Shown in pieces: positions 1 to 8,448 of a stretch of 24,855 bases of DNA. The DNA is from an uncultured Cryptobacterium sp. (GTDB lineage Bacteria > Actinomycetota > Coriobacteriia > Coriobacteriales > Eggerthellaceae), in NCBI GenBank assembly GCA_900554685.1, contig USIG01000013.1, positions 1 through 24,855 on the forward strand, given 5' to 3'. The notes under the pieces are model-generated. The model worked only from the letters and a program-made list of their open reading frames with translations. It made no database searches and had not been told where the DNA came from. The position numbers were made by a program, and so were the translations under genes. Numbering within the stretch: the first letter of the stretch is position 1; every line of letters starts with the position of its first letter.

Positions 1-6
1 GCATAT

Positions 7-987
7 CTAGCAATCGTCAAGCAAAGACTGCAGGTACGCCTTATATTCGCCTCGTAGTTTCTGAGGCCCAACAATGCGAACAATTCCCCCAAGGCCCGCA
101 ATCCAACCAAAAAATTGCGGGCTTACTCGCACGGGAACCTTTACGTTTACCTCGTCATCACACTCTATCCACTCAGCGTGTTTGCCAAATCTATCGGTAA
201 ATATTTCGATCTTGTCTGCTTTAACCGAAAGAATTGCATTAACGCGAACACCATCGAAGCGTCCGAAAAACTCATAGCCGTTTCGCTTGAAGCGATACTG
301 CGCGATTGATTCGTTTCTAGTTGCCTTTTCATCACTGATGCAAAGCTTCTCTATGCGATCGATACGGAATTCGTTAAACGATTCGTGGGTATCATTCCAG
401 CAGGTAACATAATAAAACCCTTCCTCATAAGAAATTCCCACAGGAGTAAGAAGATAGGGTTTTCCCTCATGTGCAGGATGACGCTTTCCGTCAATTCCCA
501 AATGGGTGTAATAAAACTCAATCTTTTTATGGAGGCGAATCGCCTCGTGAATGGTGTCAACTTCTCCAAAAACACACTCGGTTTTTGAACGAATTCGCCC
601 TTCAACATGAATACTGCGATCAAGTTTTTCCTGTTGAGCAGAACTTGCAAGCGATTTGATATTTGCCAATAGCACATTAGCTTGACGAACTGTAAGAAAC
701 TTACTCGAAGCAACCGCATCGACCATCAGCATCAATTCAGAAAGGGTAAAGTCACGATGGTCAAGCGCATATTCAACAGGATTGCGCTGATATGTTTTGA
801 TATCGAGACCAAATTCGCGAAGAATCTCCAGGTCGCGATAGATACTTTTGCGCTCAGCACTAATACCCTCTTCCGCAAGGCGCTCAATGATTGCCGTCAT
901 CGAAAGACCATGCTCGGCATCAGTTTCCTCTTCAAGCATTCGCTGAAGCAAAAGAAGCTTAAGCTTTGATTTATTGTTTGCGGCCAT
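7..987 (-). CDS. WYL-domain transcriptional regulator
   Basis: The protein begins with a DeoR-like winged helix (about residues 5-65), including a recognition-helix stretch with KSIYRDLEIL. A WYL domain follows in the second half, with YLLTPVGISYEEGFYYV (the WYL tripeptide itself reads FYY) and NEFRIDRIEKL. Proteins of this type bind DNA and are thought to sense nucleic-acid or nucleotide ligands through the WYL fold. Two in-frame ATGs lie six bases apart. The inner one at 987 has an AAGG element about eight bases upstream, whereas for the outer one (993) the same element abuts the start, so I chose 987 (326 residues). It lies at the window edge and its targets cannot be told from this context. 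Family assignment is firm; the specific role is unknown. Confidence 0.88.
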   Translation of the reverse strand: MAANNKSKLKLLLLQRMLEEETDAEHGLSMTAIIERLAEEGISAERKSIYRDLEILREFGLDIKTYQRNPVEYALDHRDFTLSELMLMVDAVASSKFLTVRQANVLLANIKSLASSAQQEKLDRSIHVEGRIRSKTECVFGEVDTIHEAIRLHKKIEFYYTHLGIDGKRHPAHEGKPYLLTPVGISYEEGFYYVTCWNDTHESFNEFRIDRIEKLCISDEKATRNESIAQYRFKRNGYEFFGRFDGVRVNAILSVKADKIEIFTDRFGKHAEWIECDDEVNVKVPVRVSPQFFGWIAGLGGIVRIVGPQKLRGEYKAYLQSLLDDC

Positions 988-1084
988 ACGCATTCCCTTA
1001 TCGCAAAACCCGTGTTCAAATAAGCAATTAACGTATCTCTACCTATTCTTTACCTATTACCAGAAGCGCTTTAGGAGACGCTTA

Positions 1085-2149
1085 TTAAAGATGACTAAAG
1101 GATTCTACCGTTTTTCCATCAAGGAGCTGCGCAACCCCTCTTCCCTGTTCGCAATAGTTCTGCAACACTTCTCTGCCCGCATCAGTCAAACCAATGCGAC
1201 GATCGCGAAGCTTATGCATCACTTCGCGTAAATCTTCAGGAAACGGCGCCAAAAAACTCAAGGTTTCTTGAGTTTTTGGATGGGTGAACTCGATGAAATA
1301 CGAATGCAAGAACTGTCGATGCAATCCGAGATTGTCCGCCTTACCTGGTGTGCCATAAGTAGGATCACCTACGCACCAATGTTTGATGTATTCCATATGA
1401 ACACGAATTTGATGAGTACGTCCTGAATACAACTTACATTCAATAAGAGAAAAGCCATTGTCCTTGTTGCCCGATTCAAAACGTTCAAGAACTTTAAACG
1501 TGGTTACCGAAGAACGAGCCTGTGGCTTATCGGAAACCTGCATACGTAAACGATTTTTATCGCTTCTAAATATAGGGGCATCGATCAGACCAGTATCGCT
1601 TGCAATGTTGCCATGAACTAAACACAGGTAGCGTCTGTTTACATTACGAGAGCGAATTTTATCTTGGAGCTCATAACCAACTTCATCGTTTTTTGCGACA
1701 AGCATCAATCCGCTGGTATCCCCATCGAGACGATGTACAATACCAGGACGGTCGTCGCCTTGAATATGCGCTAAATGATCCCGTCCATAACGAGCTATTA
1801 ATGCGTTTGAGAGCGTTCCATCAGGATGCCCTGGAGAAGGATGACAGATCAGACCTGCTTGCTTGTTGATTACCGCCAAATCATCATCGTCGTAATACAC
1901 ATCAAGAGGAATGTTTTGCGGTTCTAGAAAAATTCGATCATTGGCTTCGTATTCTTCATATACGATGAAATCGCCCGTATGAACTAAAGTCTTTTTGTTG
2001 GGAGTTTTGCCTCCAACAAAAACCTTTCCTGCTTCAATTTGTTTGACCGCTTTGCTTCGGGATTCATATAAACCCGATTCAAACAAAAACGAATCAAGCC
2101 TCATATTGTCATAGGCCTCAGTTACCGTTGTCGAAAGACTACGAGCCAT
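1085..2149 (-). CDS. RluA/RluD-family 23S rRNA pseudouridine synthase
   Basis: An N-terminal S4 RNA-binding domain (about residues 15-75, with RSKAVKQIEAGKVFVGG) is followed by the RluA-type catalytic domain. The signature GIVHRLDGDTSGLMLVAK carries the catalytic Asp at about residue 142, and further conserved parts are GRTHQIRVHM and VGDPTYG. Members isomerise uridines in 23S rRNA, usually after ribosome assembly in the RluD type. At 354 residues it is longer than typical RluD (about 325), with an extra C-terminal tail of some 50 residues after FLAPFPEDL. It starts 5 bases after the lspA stop, with AAAGGAA as ribosome binding site, the common lspA-rluD operon order. Exact target uridines cannot be assigned from sequence. 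Confidence 0.93.
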   Translation of the reverse strand: MARSLSTTVTEAYDNMRLDSFLFESGLYESRSKAVKQIEAGKVFVGGKTPNKKTLVHTGDFIVYEEYEANDRIFLEPQNIPLDVYYDDDDLAVINKQAGLICHPSPGHPDGTLSNALIARYGRDHLAHIQGDDRPGIVHRLDGDTSGLMLVAKNDEVGYELQDKIRSRNVNRRYLCLVHGNIASDTGLIDAPIFRSDKNRLRMQVSDKPQARSSVTTFKVLERFESGNKDNGFSLIECKLYSGRTHQIRVHMEYIKHWCVGDPTYGTPGKADNLGLHRQFLHSYFIEFTHPKTQETLSFLAPFPEDLREVMHKLRDRRIGLTDAGREVLQNYCEQGRGVAQLLDGKTVESFSHL

Positions 2150-2154
2150 ACGCG

Positions 2155-2727
2155 CTAGTTTCCTTTCTTGGAAAAAGATTCCTCTTTAAGTGTTCGCGAA
2201 ACAAACGAAAGTGCAAAGAGGAGCACTCCACAAGTTACCCCTATATCTGCAACATTAAACGTTGGAAAGCTTATAAATAACGTCTGAATAAAATCTACCA
2301 CGTATCCAAGTGTAAAGCGATCGAGCGCATTACCGATACCTCCCGCAAAAACCAACCCAAGAGAAAAGGCCTCAAGCCAGGTTATGCGAGAAGAAAAGAG
2401 GGCCACCAACACCAGCAGCACCACAAGCACTATCGCAGCAATTACCGCCAACGTAAGCGTTGATCCACTAAACAGACTCCACGCAGCACCGGTATTATGA
2501 GCAAGACGAAATTGGAATAAACCCGCAAAAGGACCTGCAAATACTTCACCTCGCGCAAAGGAATTAGCATAGGCTTTAGAAGCTATATCAAGGGCAAGCC
2601 ACACCAATGCAACTGCGCAAAAAAGAACGCATTTACCAACTGATATACGTGAAAGGATTCCACCCTTTCCCTTATTGGTAAAAGAGGTTGGGGGGAATCC
2701 TTTGTCTTGTTTACTATCGAATTGCAT
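2155..2727 (-). CDS. lspA: Lipoprotein signal peptidase (signal peptidase II)
   Basis: This is an integral membrane aspartic protease that removes the signal peptide of prolipoproteins after lipidation. It shows four hydrophobic segments and the family signatures NTGAAWSLF, GNALDRF and FNVADIGV; the two Asp residues of the last motifs form the catalytic dyad. An N-terminal cytoplasmic extension of about 28 residues precedes the first membrane segment, and no alternative in-frame start lies inside it. The ATG at 2727 has no clear Shine-Dalgarno sequence, so translation may depend on coupling to ileS, whose stop is only about 50 bases upstream. Between ileS and the pseudouridine synthase it forms a common bacterial operon. 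Confidence 0.95.
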   Translation of the reverse strand: MQFDSKQDKGFPPTSFTNKGKGGILSRISVGKCVLFCAVALVWLALDIASKAYANSFARGEVFAGPFAGLFQFRLAHNTGAAWSLFSGSTLTLAVIAAIVLVVLLVLVALFSSRITWLEAFSLGLVFAGGIGNALDRFTLGYVVDFIQTLFISFPTFNVADIGVTCGVLLFALSFVSRTLKEESFSKKGN

Positions 2728-2776
2728 ACCGTACTATAAGTTGCTTCTTGCAAGGAGAAGGTATCTTTTTTTGAGC

Positions 2777-5623
2777 CTACTCGGATTCAGTAAAACCAAG
2801 AGCATCCAAGGCATCGCCGCAGCGCTTGCATACATGAGGATGATTGGTGTTACCACCCAGTTCACGGAAGTTCCAGCAACGAGGGCATTTTTCACCCGTT
2901 GCCACCTCAACACGAGCAGCTAATTCTGATCCCTCTTCGAAAGAAACACTTGAGACGATAAAGAGCTCTTCAAATACCGATTTGTCATAGCGAGACAGAT
3001 GATCAAGCAAAGCCTGAGGAGCAGCAACCGTTACCTGTGCTTCCTGGCTCTTGTTGATAATCTTTTCGCCACGAGCATCCTCAAGGGCCTTAGTTACCAC
3101 ATCACGAACTGCAATAACTTCACCGAAGTCGCTCAGCAAAGCAGAAAGCTCTTCGTCTGATGGAAGGGCTGGTGTAAAGTCTTCAACCTTAGGCCAACCA
3201 GCAAGCTGAACGCTGATCTCACGATCTTTTGCGTCACGAACCGTCTTTGGATAGTGAGCCCATACTTCTTCACAGGTGAAGGAAAGAATAGGTGAAAGAA
3301 CACGAACCAAAACTTCCAAGATATTCATCAAAACTGTTTGAGCGGCACGCCGACGAGGAGAAGCAGGTGCTTCTGAATACAAACGATCCTTGGTTACGTC
3401 CATATAGACCGCAGAAAGATCATTCACGAAATCATAGGCACTGCGATAAACATCCTTGAAACGATATTCGCTATAGGCACTCTCGATATCCTTTAGAACC
3501 ACGCGCGTCTTTGCCATCATGTAGGCATCGATCGGCTCAAGTTCGTCCCAAGATACCGCATCGGTTGCAGGATCAAAATCATCCAAATTGCCCAACAGGA
3601 AGCGGAAGGTATTACGGAAGCGACGATACGCATCAGATACCTGCTTTAAGATGTTTTCAGAAATGCTGACATCTTGTGAGAAATCAACACTTGCCGTCCA
3701 CAGACGCAAAACATCAGCGCCATATTTGTTGCATACGTCTGCCGGGTCGATACCGTTACCTAAAGACTTAGCCATCTTGCGGCCCTGTTCGTCTACGGTA
3801 AAGCCGCAATGCATAACCGTCTTATAAGGAGGAACCCCATAAGCGCCAATACTGGTCAGCAACGACGACTGGAACCAACCACGATGCTGGTCAGAACCTT
3901 CAAGATACAAATCTGCAGGGAAACGCAATCCCTCATCGCTGCGGTGTTTGCAAACGCTGGTATGAGATACGCCCGACTCCCACCAAACATCCAAAATGTC
4001 CTTTTCAGGAAGAAGTTCAGTACAGCCGCACTTTTCGCATGCAGTGCCATGAGGCAGATATTCTTTAGGTTCTTTTGTAAACCAAGCATCAGCGCCCTCA
4101 GTACGGAACAGCTCGATTACCGCATCGAAGGTTTCTTCGGTAGCCACCGTAGAACCACACTTTGCGCACTTGAACACCGGAATAGGAACGCCCCATGAAC
4201 GCTGACGGGAAATGCACCAGTCAGGACGATCTTCTACCATCGAACCAATACGACGTGAAGACCAGGCAGGAACCCACTTTACCTTGTTCTCAATCGCATC
4301 AAGAGCATTCTTGCGAAGATCATTCTTTTCCATTGAAACAAACCACTGGTCTGTCGCGCGGAAAATAACAGGCTGATGGCAGCGCCAGCAGTGAGGATAG
4401 CTGTGGGTAATATCCACATGAGCAACCAATACTCCCTGTTCATCAAGCCATTTGATGATCTCTGGATTTGCATCATCAACATCTAAACCAGCAAAACGTC
4501 CCGCTTCGTCGGTCAAAACACCGTTATCGTCAACCGGCATAAGAATTGGCAAATCGAATTCAAGGCCTACCGCATAGTCTTCCTGACCGTGACCAGGAGC
4601 GGTATGAACAGCACCCGTACCAGAATCAAGCGTTACATGATCGCCATAGATAATCATACCCTTAAGGTCCTGGCGAATAGGACAGGTATAAGAAGTACCT
4701 GCCAGTTCACGGCCTTTTACAGTAATAACGTTACCATCGGCATCCTTTACAGGCTCATACGACTGCCAACCTGCAGTCTGAGCCACCTCTTCAAGAAGGT
4801 CGTAAGCCATGATGGTATGAGTACCATCAGCGTTGACCATAATGTAGTCAGCATTAGGAGCCAGGCAAACCGCCGTATTAGCAGGAAGCGTCCAAGGCGT
4901 CGTGGTCCAAATCAATACATAAGCAGGATTTGTTACTCCCGCTGCTTCAAAAACTGGAGGAACCGCATCAAGCTTGAAGTTTACAAAGATAGAAGGAGAA
5001 ACCTCATCTCCATATTCAATTTCAGCCTCAGCAAGCGCTGTATGACAACGCTTACACCAATGAATAGGCTTGCGACCACGATAGATTGAACCATTAAGGT
5101 ACATGGTCTTGAAGATCTCAACGTTACCTGCTTCATAATCAGGGGTAAAAGTCAGATAGGGGTGATCCCATTCCGCATTAACACCTAAGCGCTTGAAGCC
5201 CTCACGCTGAATATCGATGTGCTCTTCTGCCCATTCACGGCACAACTTGCGCAGGTCGGGTTGGCTTGTTTCGGCCATCTTCTTAGGGCCAAGAGTCTTT
5301 TCTACCATGTGCTCAATAGGCTGACCATGGCAGTCCCAACCAGGAATGTATGGGGTGAAATAACCACGCTGTGCATGACTTTTGTTAACGAAGTCTTTTA
5401 GGATTTTGTTAAACGCATGACCAACATGAATAGGGCCGTTTGCATACGGAGGACCATCATGCAAAACAAAAGGAGCATTGTCCTTATTCTTCTCAAGCAC
5501 CTTGTGATAAATATCGATATCATTCCAGAATTGAAGGCGCTTTGGTTCGTTTTCGGGCAGATTTGCACGCATCGCAAAGTCGGTATGCGGCAAGTTCATG
5601 GTTTGCTTGTAGCTATTGGCCAC
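2777..5623 (-). CDS. ileS: Isoleucyl-tRNA synthetase
   Basis: This 948-residue class I aminoacyl-tRNA synthetase charges tRNA-Ile. The HIGH motif is seen as PIHVGHAF (about residues 64-71) and the KMSKS motif as KMAKS (about residue 616). The editing domain lies between them (WTTTPWTLPAN and the GTGAVHTAPGHG stretch). The C-terminus carries a four-cysteine zinc site (CPRCW and CKRC) as in E. coli-type bacterial IleRS; the length also matches that type. The start is GTG at 5623, chosen because GAAAGG lies seven bases before it and the conserved N-terminus (NLPHTDFAMRANLP) follows at the expected distance. It heads a minus-strand transcript with lspA and the pseudouridine synthase, preceded by a structured leader. 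Confidence 0.97.
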   Translation of the reverse strand: MANSYKQTMNLPHTDFAMRANLPENEPKRLQFWNDIDIYHKVLEKNKDNAPFVLHDGPPYANGPIHVGHAFNKILKDFVNKSHAQRGYFTPYIPGWDCHGQPIEHMVEKTLGPKKMAETSQPDLRKLCREWAEEHIDIQREGFKRLGVNAEWDHPYLTFTPDYEAGNVEIFKTMYLNGSIYRGRKPIHWCKRCHTALAEAEIEYGDEVSPSIFVNFKLDAVPPVFEAAGVTNPAYVLIWTTTPWTLPANTAVCLAPNADYIMVNADGTHTIMAYDLLEEVAQTAGWQSYEPVKDADGNVITVKGRELAGTSYTCPIRQDLKGMIIYGDHVTLDSGTGAVHTAPGHGQEDYAVGLEFDLPILMPVDDNGVLTDEAGRFAGLDVDDANPEIIKWLDEQGVLVAHVDITHSYPHCWRCHQPVIFRATDQWFVSMEKNDLRKNALDAIENKVKWVPAWSSRRIGSMVEDRPDWCISRQRSWGVPIPVFKCAKCGSTVATEETFDAVIELFRTEGADAWFTKEPKEYLPHGTACEKCGCTELLPEKDILDVWWESGVSHTSVCKHRSDEGLRFPADLYLEGSDQHRGWFQSSLLTSIGAYGVPPYKTVMHCGFTVDEQGRKMAKSLGNGIDPADVCNKYGADVLRLWTASVDFSQDVSISENILKQVSDAYRRFRNTFRFLLGNLDDFDPATDAVSWDELEPIDAYMMAKTRVVLKDIESAYSEYRFKDVYRSAYDFVNDLSAVYMDVTKDRLYSEAPASPRRRAAQTVLMNILEVLVRVLSPILSFTCEEVWAHYPKTVRDAKDREISVQLAGWPKVEDFTPALPSDEELSALLSDFGEVIAVRDVVTKALEDARGEKIINKSQEAQVTVAAPQALLDHLSRYDKSVFEELFIVSSVSFEEGSELAARVEVATGEKCPRCWNFRELGGNTNHPHVCKRCGDALDALGFTESE

Positions 5624-5675
5624 GGTGCGACCTTTCTTCCTCTGTTGGTCTTTTAAGTTGGTTTATTACTACTTG

Positions 5676-5700
5676 AAAAAGCCTTAATCGCCTTAGGGCT
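5676..5700 (-). terminator. Terminator-like hairpin in the ileS leader
   Basis: The minus-strand arms AGCCCTAA and TTAAGGCT pair with one mismatch around GGCGA, and five T residues follow (the first belongs to the stem). It sits between the promoter and ileS, about 55 bases before the start codon, the place expected for an attenuator. It shares its first four bases with hairpin 1. Confidence 0.45.
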
Positions 5701-5717
5701 GTGCACGAGCACCAGCC
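5697..5717 (-). promoter_or_regulatory. ileS leader hairpin 1 (possible antiterminator)
   Basis: On the minus strand GGCT and GTGC pair with GCAC and AGCC around the loop TCGT, with one bulged G, giving an 8-bp stem. The 3' AGCC is also the 5' arm of the following terminator-like hairpin, so the two cannot form together. An 8-codon frame (ATG at 5719, TAA ending at 5693, reading MAGARAQP) runs through this hairpin into the next; its ribosome binding site is weak. Confidence 0.4.
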
Positions 5718-5760
5718 ATAAAGAGCAAAGTCTCTCAATGAGTAATGGTGTAACTCAAAA

Positions 5761-5766
5761 ATTATA
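5761..5766 (-). promoter_or_regulatory. Candidate -10 box of the ileS promoter
   Basis: The minus strand reads TATAAT here, a perfect -10 hexamer. No good -35 hexamer lies 16-18 bases upstream, only a T-rich stretch. Transcription would start near 5754, giving ileS a leader of about 130 nucleotides. This is inference from motif and position. Confidence 0.5.
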
Positions 5767-5917
5767 CTCAAACTTGCACGCAAAGAAACAGAGAATGCGT
5801 ATTCTGCGAATAACGGCACCCTTCATCCATCAAATGAACTCATTAAAGCACCAAAAAGCATGATAACAATTCATCATGGAGCCTAAAATTGAAGGCAAAG
5901 AGCTGCTCAGATGTCAG

Positions 5918-5923
5918 TACAAT
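5918..5923 (+). promoter_or_regulatory. Possible -10 box of the ferredoxin operon
   Basis: TACAAT lies about 40 bases before the ferredoxin start. No -35 hexamer is found at the usual spacing; TTGAAG at 5889-5894 is too far away (23 bases). Weak evidence. Confidence 0.25.
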
Positions 5924-5965
5924 AACGGACGAGAGATACAGTTTTACGTTTGAGGACACCAACTC

Positions 5966-6268
5966 ATGACTACACCTAACCCATCGAAAAAGCCAACGCG
6001 CCTACCCAAAACACAACCAGCTAAAGGAGCCACTCAAAGTGCAGCAGAGTTTTATCATCGTGTCAAAATCGATGAATGTCTCTATACCGATAATTTCGAA
6101 GTAACCGATGCCTGCATCTCCTGTGGTCACTGCGAAGACATCTGCCCTGCCTACGCAATAAAACTCAACGAAGAAGGAATCCCCACCTGGATCAAACATG
6201 AATGCTTTATGTGCTTTGGCTGCATGCGTCTTTGTCCTTGCCAAGCTATTCGCTATGGCGGCGCATAA
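5966..6268 (+). CDS. 2[4Fe-4S] ferredoxin-like protein
   Basis: This 100-residue protein has two classic cluster motifs: CISCGHCEDICP (Cys 50, 53, 56, 60) and CFMCFGCMRLCP (Cys 80, 83, 86, 90). It should carry two [4Fe-4S] clusters and act as a small electron carrier. The first 30 residues are a Lys/Pro/Thr-rich extension absent from minimal ferredoxins. The pattern with HECFMCFGCMRLCP and a following AIRYGG resembles the ferredoxin half of EFR1-type flavodoxin-ferredoxin proteins, but no flavodoxin domain is present. GAGGA lies nine bases before the ATG. The next reading frame begins 28 bases downstream, so it is likely co-transcribed with the small ORF and the MATE transporter. Its electron partner is unknown. 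Confidence 0.88.
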   Translation: MTTPNPSKKPTRLPKTQPAKGATQSAAEFYHRVKIDECLYTDNFEVTDACISCGHCEDICPAYAIKLNEEGIPTWIKHECFMCFGCMRLCPCQAIRYGGA

Positions 6269-6296
6269 CCTTTTGCTTGTGTAATTTGGAGACCCT

Positions 6297-6401
6297 ATGG
6301 CGAAGAAAACTAAACCTTGCATAAACCTGCTCAGGGGTGGAAAATTCGCACTGCTTATTTTAGTAAGTTCAAGCATAAGAAAAGAGCACCTTTTATCATG
6401 A
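6297..6401 (+). CDS. Small ORF (34 aa), coupled to the MATE gene
   Basis: This 34-codon frame starts with ATG at 6297, preceded by GGAG at good distance. Its TGA stop (6399-6401) overlaps the ATG of the transporter (6398-6400) as ATGA. The peptide is Lys-rich at the start (MAKKTK) and has a short hydrophobic centre (FALLILVSSS). The transporter start itself has only a weak ribosome binding site, so the frame may serve as a translational coupler. I recognise no family. It could be an accident of the leader; the ribosome binding site and exact overlap are the only support. Confidence 0.42.
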   Translation: MAKKTKPCINLLRGGKFALLILVSSSIRKEHLLS

Positions 6402-7804
6402 GCACAAAGGAAAGCGTAGCGAAAAAGAAAAACAGTATCGATATGCTCAATGGCCCCATACCTTCGCGGGTCATTCTTTTTGCTATTCCTCTTGCGCTTA
6501 CCAGTATTTTCCAACAGCTCTTTAATACTGCTGACTCCGTTGTAGCGGGACGCTTTATCGATAATGCTGCTCTTGCCGCAGTTGGTGGCGTTGCGCCTAT
6601 CATTGCTTTGTTTGTATCCCTTTTTGTGGGACTATCGATTGGTGCCAATGTAGTCGTTGCTGTTCATATTGGCCATCAAGACTTCAAACGTATACGTGGG
6701 GCCATTCAGACCACTGCGATTGTTTCTCTTGTAAGCGGAGTTGCTCTTACCTTGGTAGGCATTGTGGCAACCGATCCCATTTTAAGCCTCGTAAACATGC
6801 CTCTTGATGCATGGGATCAGGCTCGCATCTATCTTCATATCTACTTTGCTGGCATTATTTTCATTCTTATCTACAACTTTGGATCAGCAGTTTTACGTGC
6901 GAAAGGCGACACGCAACGCCCTTTAATTGCGCTTGCCCTTGGCGCTCTTCTCAATATCGTCTTTGATATTTGTGCCACAGTAGTTTTGGGAATGGGTGTT
7001 GCTGGTATTGCCCTTGGCACCGTAATCGCAAACGCAGTATCGGCTGGTTTAATTGTCTTTTTCCTCGTTACCGAGGAAGACACGTACCGCCTTACCTTCA
7101 AGGGAATTCACGTAGTACCTGATGACCTTAAACAGCTGTTATATATCGGCATCCCTTCAGGTATGCAGGGCATGGTGTTCTCCCTGGCAAACGTTGTGGT
7201 GCAAAGTGCTATCAATGGTTTTGGAACCGATGCCACCGCAGGTTCTTCCGCCGCACTTAACTATGAAACTTATGCGTACTTTGTCGTTAACGCTTTTGCT
7301 CAAGCCGCCGTTACCTTTACCGGACAAAACTATGCTGCAGGCAAGCTTGATCGTTGTGACAAGATCTTTAGGTTCTGCATGGCAGCAGCCGTTGGATTTG
7401 CCTTTTTGGTAGGTGGCACGTTTGTATTGTTTAACGACCTGTTCTTAAGCTTCTTTACCACCGAAGCAGCAACTCTTGTCTTTGCTGTTTCTCGTATGTG
7501 GCATATTTGTTTACTTGAGTTTATGACTTCCTCCTATGAAGTCAGTGCAGCTGCTATGCGTGGTATGAATTGGTCTATCCTTCCAACCATCATCACCGTT
7601 CTTGGTTCTTGCGTATTACGTATTGTGTTTATCTTTACCTTGTTCCCCTTGGTTTATAGCTACGATAACTTGCTGTTAATTTATCCCGTCTCTTGGGTAG
7701 TAACTGGCGTTTCCATGCTTATTCTTTATGTTATTGCCCGCAAACGCGCCTACGCTAAAGCTCAGCGAGTGTATGCCCCATCCAAAGCAAAACAGGCTGC
7801 TTAA
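6398..7804 (+). CDS. MATE-family efflux transporter
   Basis: The protein (468 residues from this start) has about twelve hydrophobic segments in two homologous halves, as in MATE exporters, which use Na+ or H+ gradients to expel drugs or metabolites. Recognisable parts are the opening GPIPSRVILFAIPLALTSIF, the first-helix stretch with QQLFNTADSVVAGRF, and AVLRAKGDTQRPL. The C-terminus is short, basic and cytoplasmic. I chose ATG 6398 because the family consensus begins just after it; a longer frame from 6317 would add residues with no family resemblance. It overlaps the preceding small ORF by ATGA and sits in an apparent operon with the ferredoxin gene. Substrate unknown. Confidence 0.9.
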   Translation: MSTKESVAKKKNSIDMLNGPIPSRVILFAIPLALTSIFQQLFNTADSVVAGRFIDNAALAAVGGVAPIIALFVSLFVGLSIGANVVVAVHIGHQDFKRIRGAIQTTAIVSLVSGVALTLVGIVATDPILSLVNMPLDAWDQARIYLHIYFAGIIFILIYNFGSAVLRAKGDTQRPLIALALGALLNIVFDICATVVLGMGVAGIALGTVIANAVSAGLIVFFLVTEEDTYRLTFKGIHVVPDDLKQLLYIGIPSGMQGMVFSLANVVVQSAINGFGTDATAGSSAALNYETYAYFVVNAFAQAAVTFTGQNYAAGKLDRCDKIFRFCMAAAVGFAFLVGGTFVLFNDLFLSFFTTEAATLVFAVSRMWHICLLEFMTSSYEVSAAAMRGMNWSILPTIITVLGSCVLRIVFIFTLFPLVYSYDNLLLIYPVSWVVTGVSMLILYVIARKRAYAKAQRVYAPSKAKQAA

Positions 7805-7837
7805 AACACGCCCTCATAGACCACGAACAAACCCTTT

Positions 7838-7895
7838 GCAAACCTCTTGCAAGACTTGCAAAACCCCTTCTCAGACCTCTTGCAAAACCCCGCCT
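7838..7895 (+). repeat. Short direct repeats downstream of the MATE gene
   Basis: ACCTCTTGCAA and TTGCAAAACCCC each occur twice within about 55 bases of the 227-base gap before the HIT gene. No gene or terminator hairpin is apparent here. Confidence 0.5.
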
Positions 7896-8031
7896 TACAC
7901 AAAAGATTGCATGACAAGCCAAGAACTCGCCCATCTAGCAAAGCACTTAACGATAGAATAGGGTTGTAAAGTAAGGTTATGAGGTAGTAAAACCTTAGTA
8001 ACCAAGCAATAGTTTGCGAGAAAGGCTACCC

Positions 8032-8400
8032 ATGAGCGATTGTTTATTCTGCAAGATTGTTTCAGGCGAAATTCCCTCCGCTAAGGTATACGAGGATGAT
8101 CTCTGCTATGCCTTCGACGATATTGAACCTGAAGCTCCTGTTCATACCCTTATTGTTCCCAAACAGCACTTTGATAACTTGCAAGATAAGGTGCCTGCAG
8201 AACTTTTGGGTCATCTTCTTTCAGTGGTTCCTGAAGTTGCCAAAATAAAGGGCGTTGACGAATCCGGATTCCGCTGCGTTATCAACACCGGCCCCGATTC
8301 TGCAGCAACAGTTGATCATCTTCATATTCACGTTATGGGTGGTATTAAGATGGGTCGTGCAACATTCGAAGAATCTCAGCGTCTTGAGGAAAACAAGTAA
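8032..8400 (+). CDS. HIT-family nucleotide hydrolase (HINT-like)
   Basis: This 122-residue histidine-triad protein opens with the family signature CLFCKIVSGEIPSAKVYEDD and ends with the HIT motif DHLHIHVMGG. His 96, 98 and 100 form the triad and His 98 is the expected nucleophile. Members hydrolyse nucleoside phosphoramidates or related nucleotides as small cytoplasmic dimers. The length matches HINT/YcfF-type proteins. The start at 8032 has AAAGG six bases upstream. The gene is last in its plus-strand group, followed by a strong terminator, and converges on pntB. Confidence 0.94.
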   Translation: MSDCLFCKIVSGEIPSAKVYEDDLCYAFDDIEPEAPVHTLIVPKQHFDNLQDKVPAELLGHLLSVVPEVAKIKGVDESGFRCVINTGPDSAATVDHLHIHVMGGIKMGRATFEESQRLEENK

Positions 8401-8448
8401 TCAAGCAAGTGCACTCACACCTGCCTCGACAACGTCCACACTTACTCT

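Larger units (their letters stand above)
5624..5965. other. Divergent intergenic region between ileS and the ferredoxin gene
   Basis: This 342-base gap separates ileS (minus) from the ferredoxin gene (plus). On the minus strand it holds a consensus -10 (5761-5766), a roughly 130-base leader, and two overlapping hairpins, the second followed by a U-tract. On the plus strand a TACAAT hexamer at 5918-5923 could be a -10 for the ferredoxin operon. I see no tRNA and no convincing protein gene; a 68-codon minus-strand frame here lacks a ribosome binding site and resembles nothing I know. Confidence 0.7.

Noticed and set aside
5624..5760. T-box riboswitch upstream of ileS
   Set aside because: ileS is a common T-box target and a TGGT occurs in the leader, but it lies in a stem, and the AGGGTGGNACCGCG core and a specifier hairpin are missing; the leader is also short.
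5613..5819. 68-codon minus-strand frame overlapping the ileS start
   Set aside because: It covers the ileS promoter and leader, has no ribosome binding site, and its start lies upstream of the -10 box, so it would not be on the ileS transcript.
6317..6397. Longer N-terminus of the MATE transporter from ATG 6317
   Set aside because: The extra 27 residues have no family resemblance and no ribosome binding site; the start at 6398 fits the family and the ATGA overlap.
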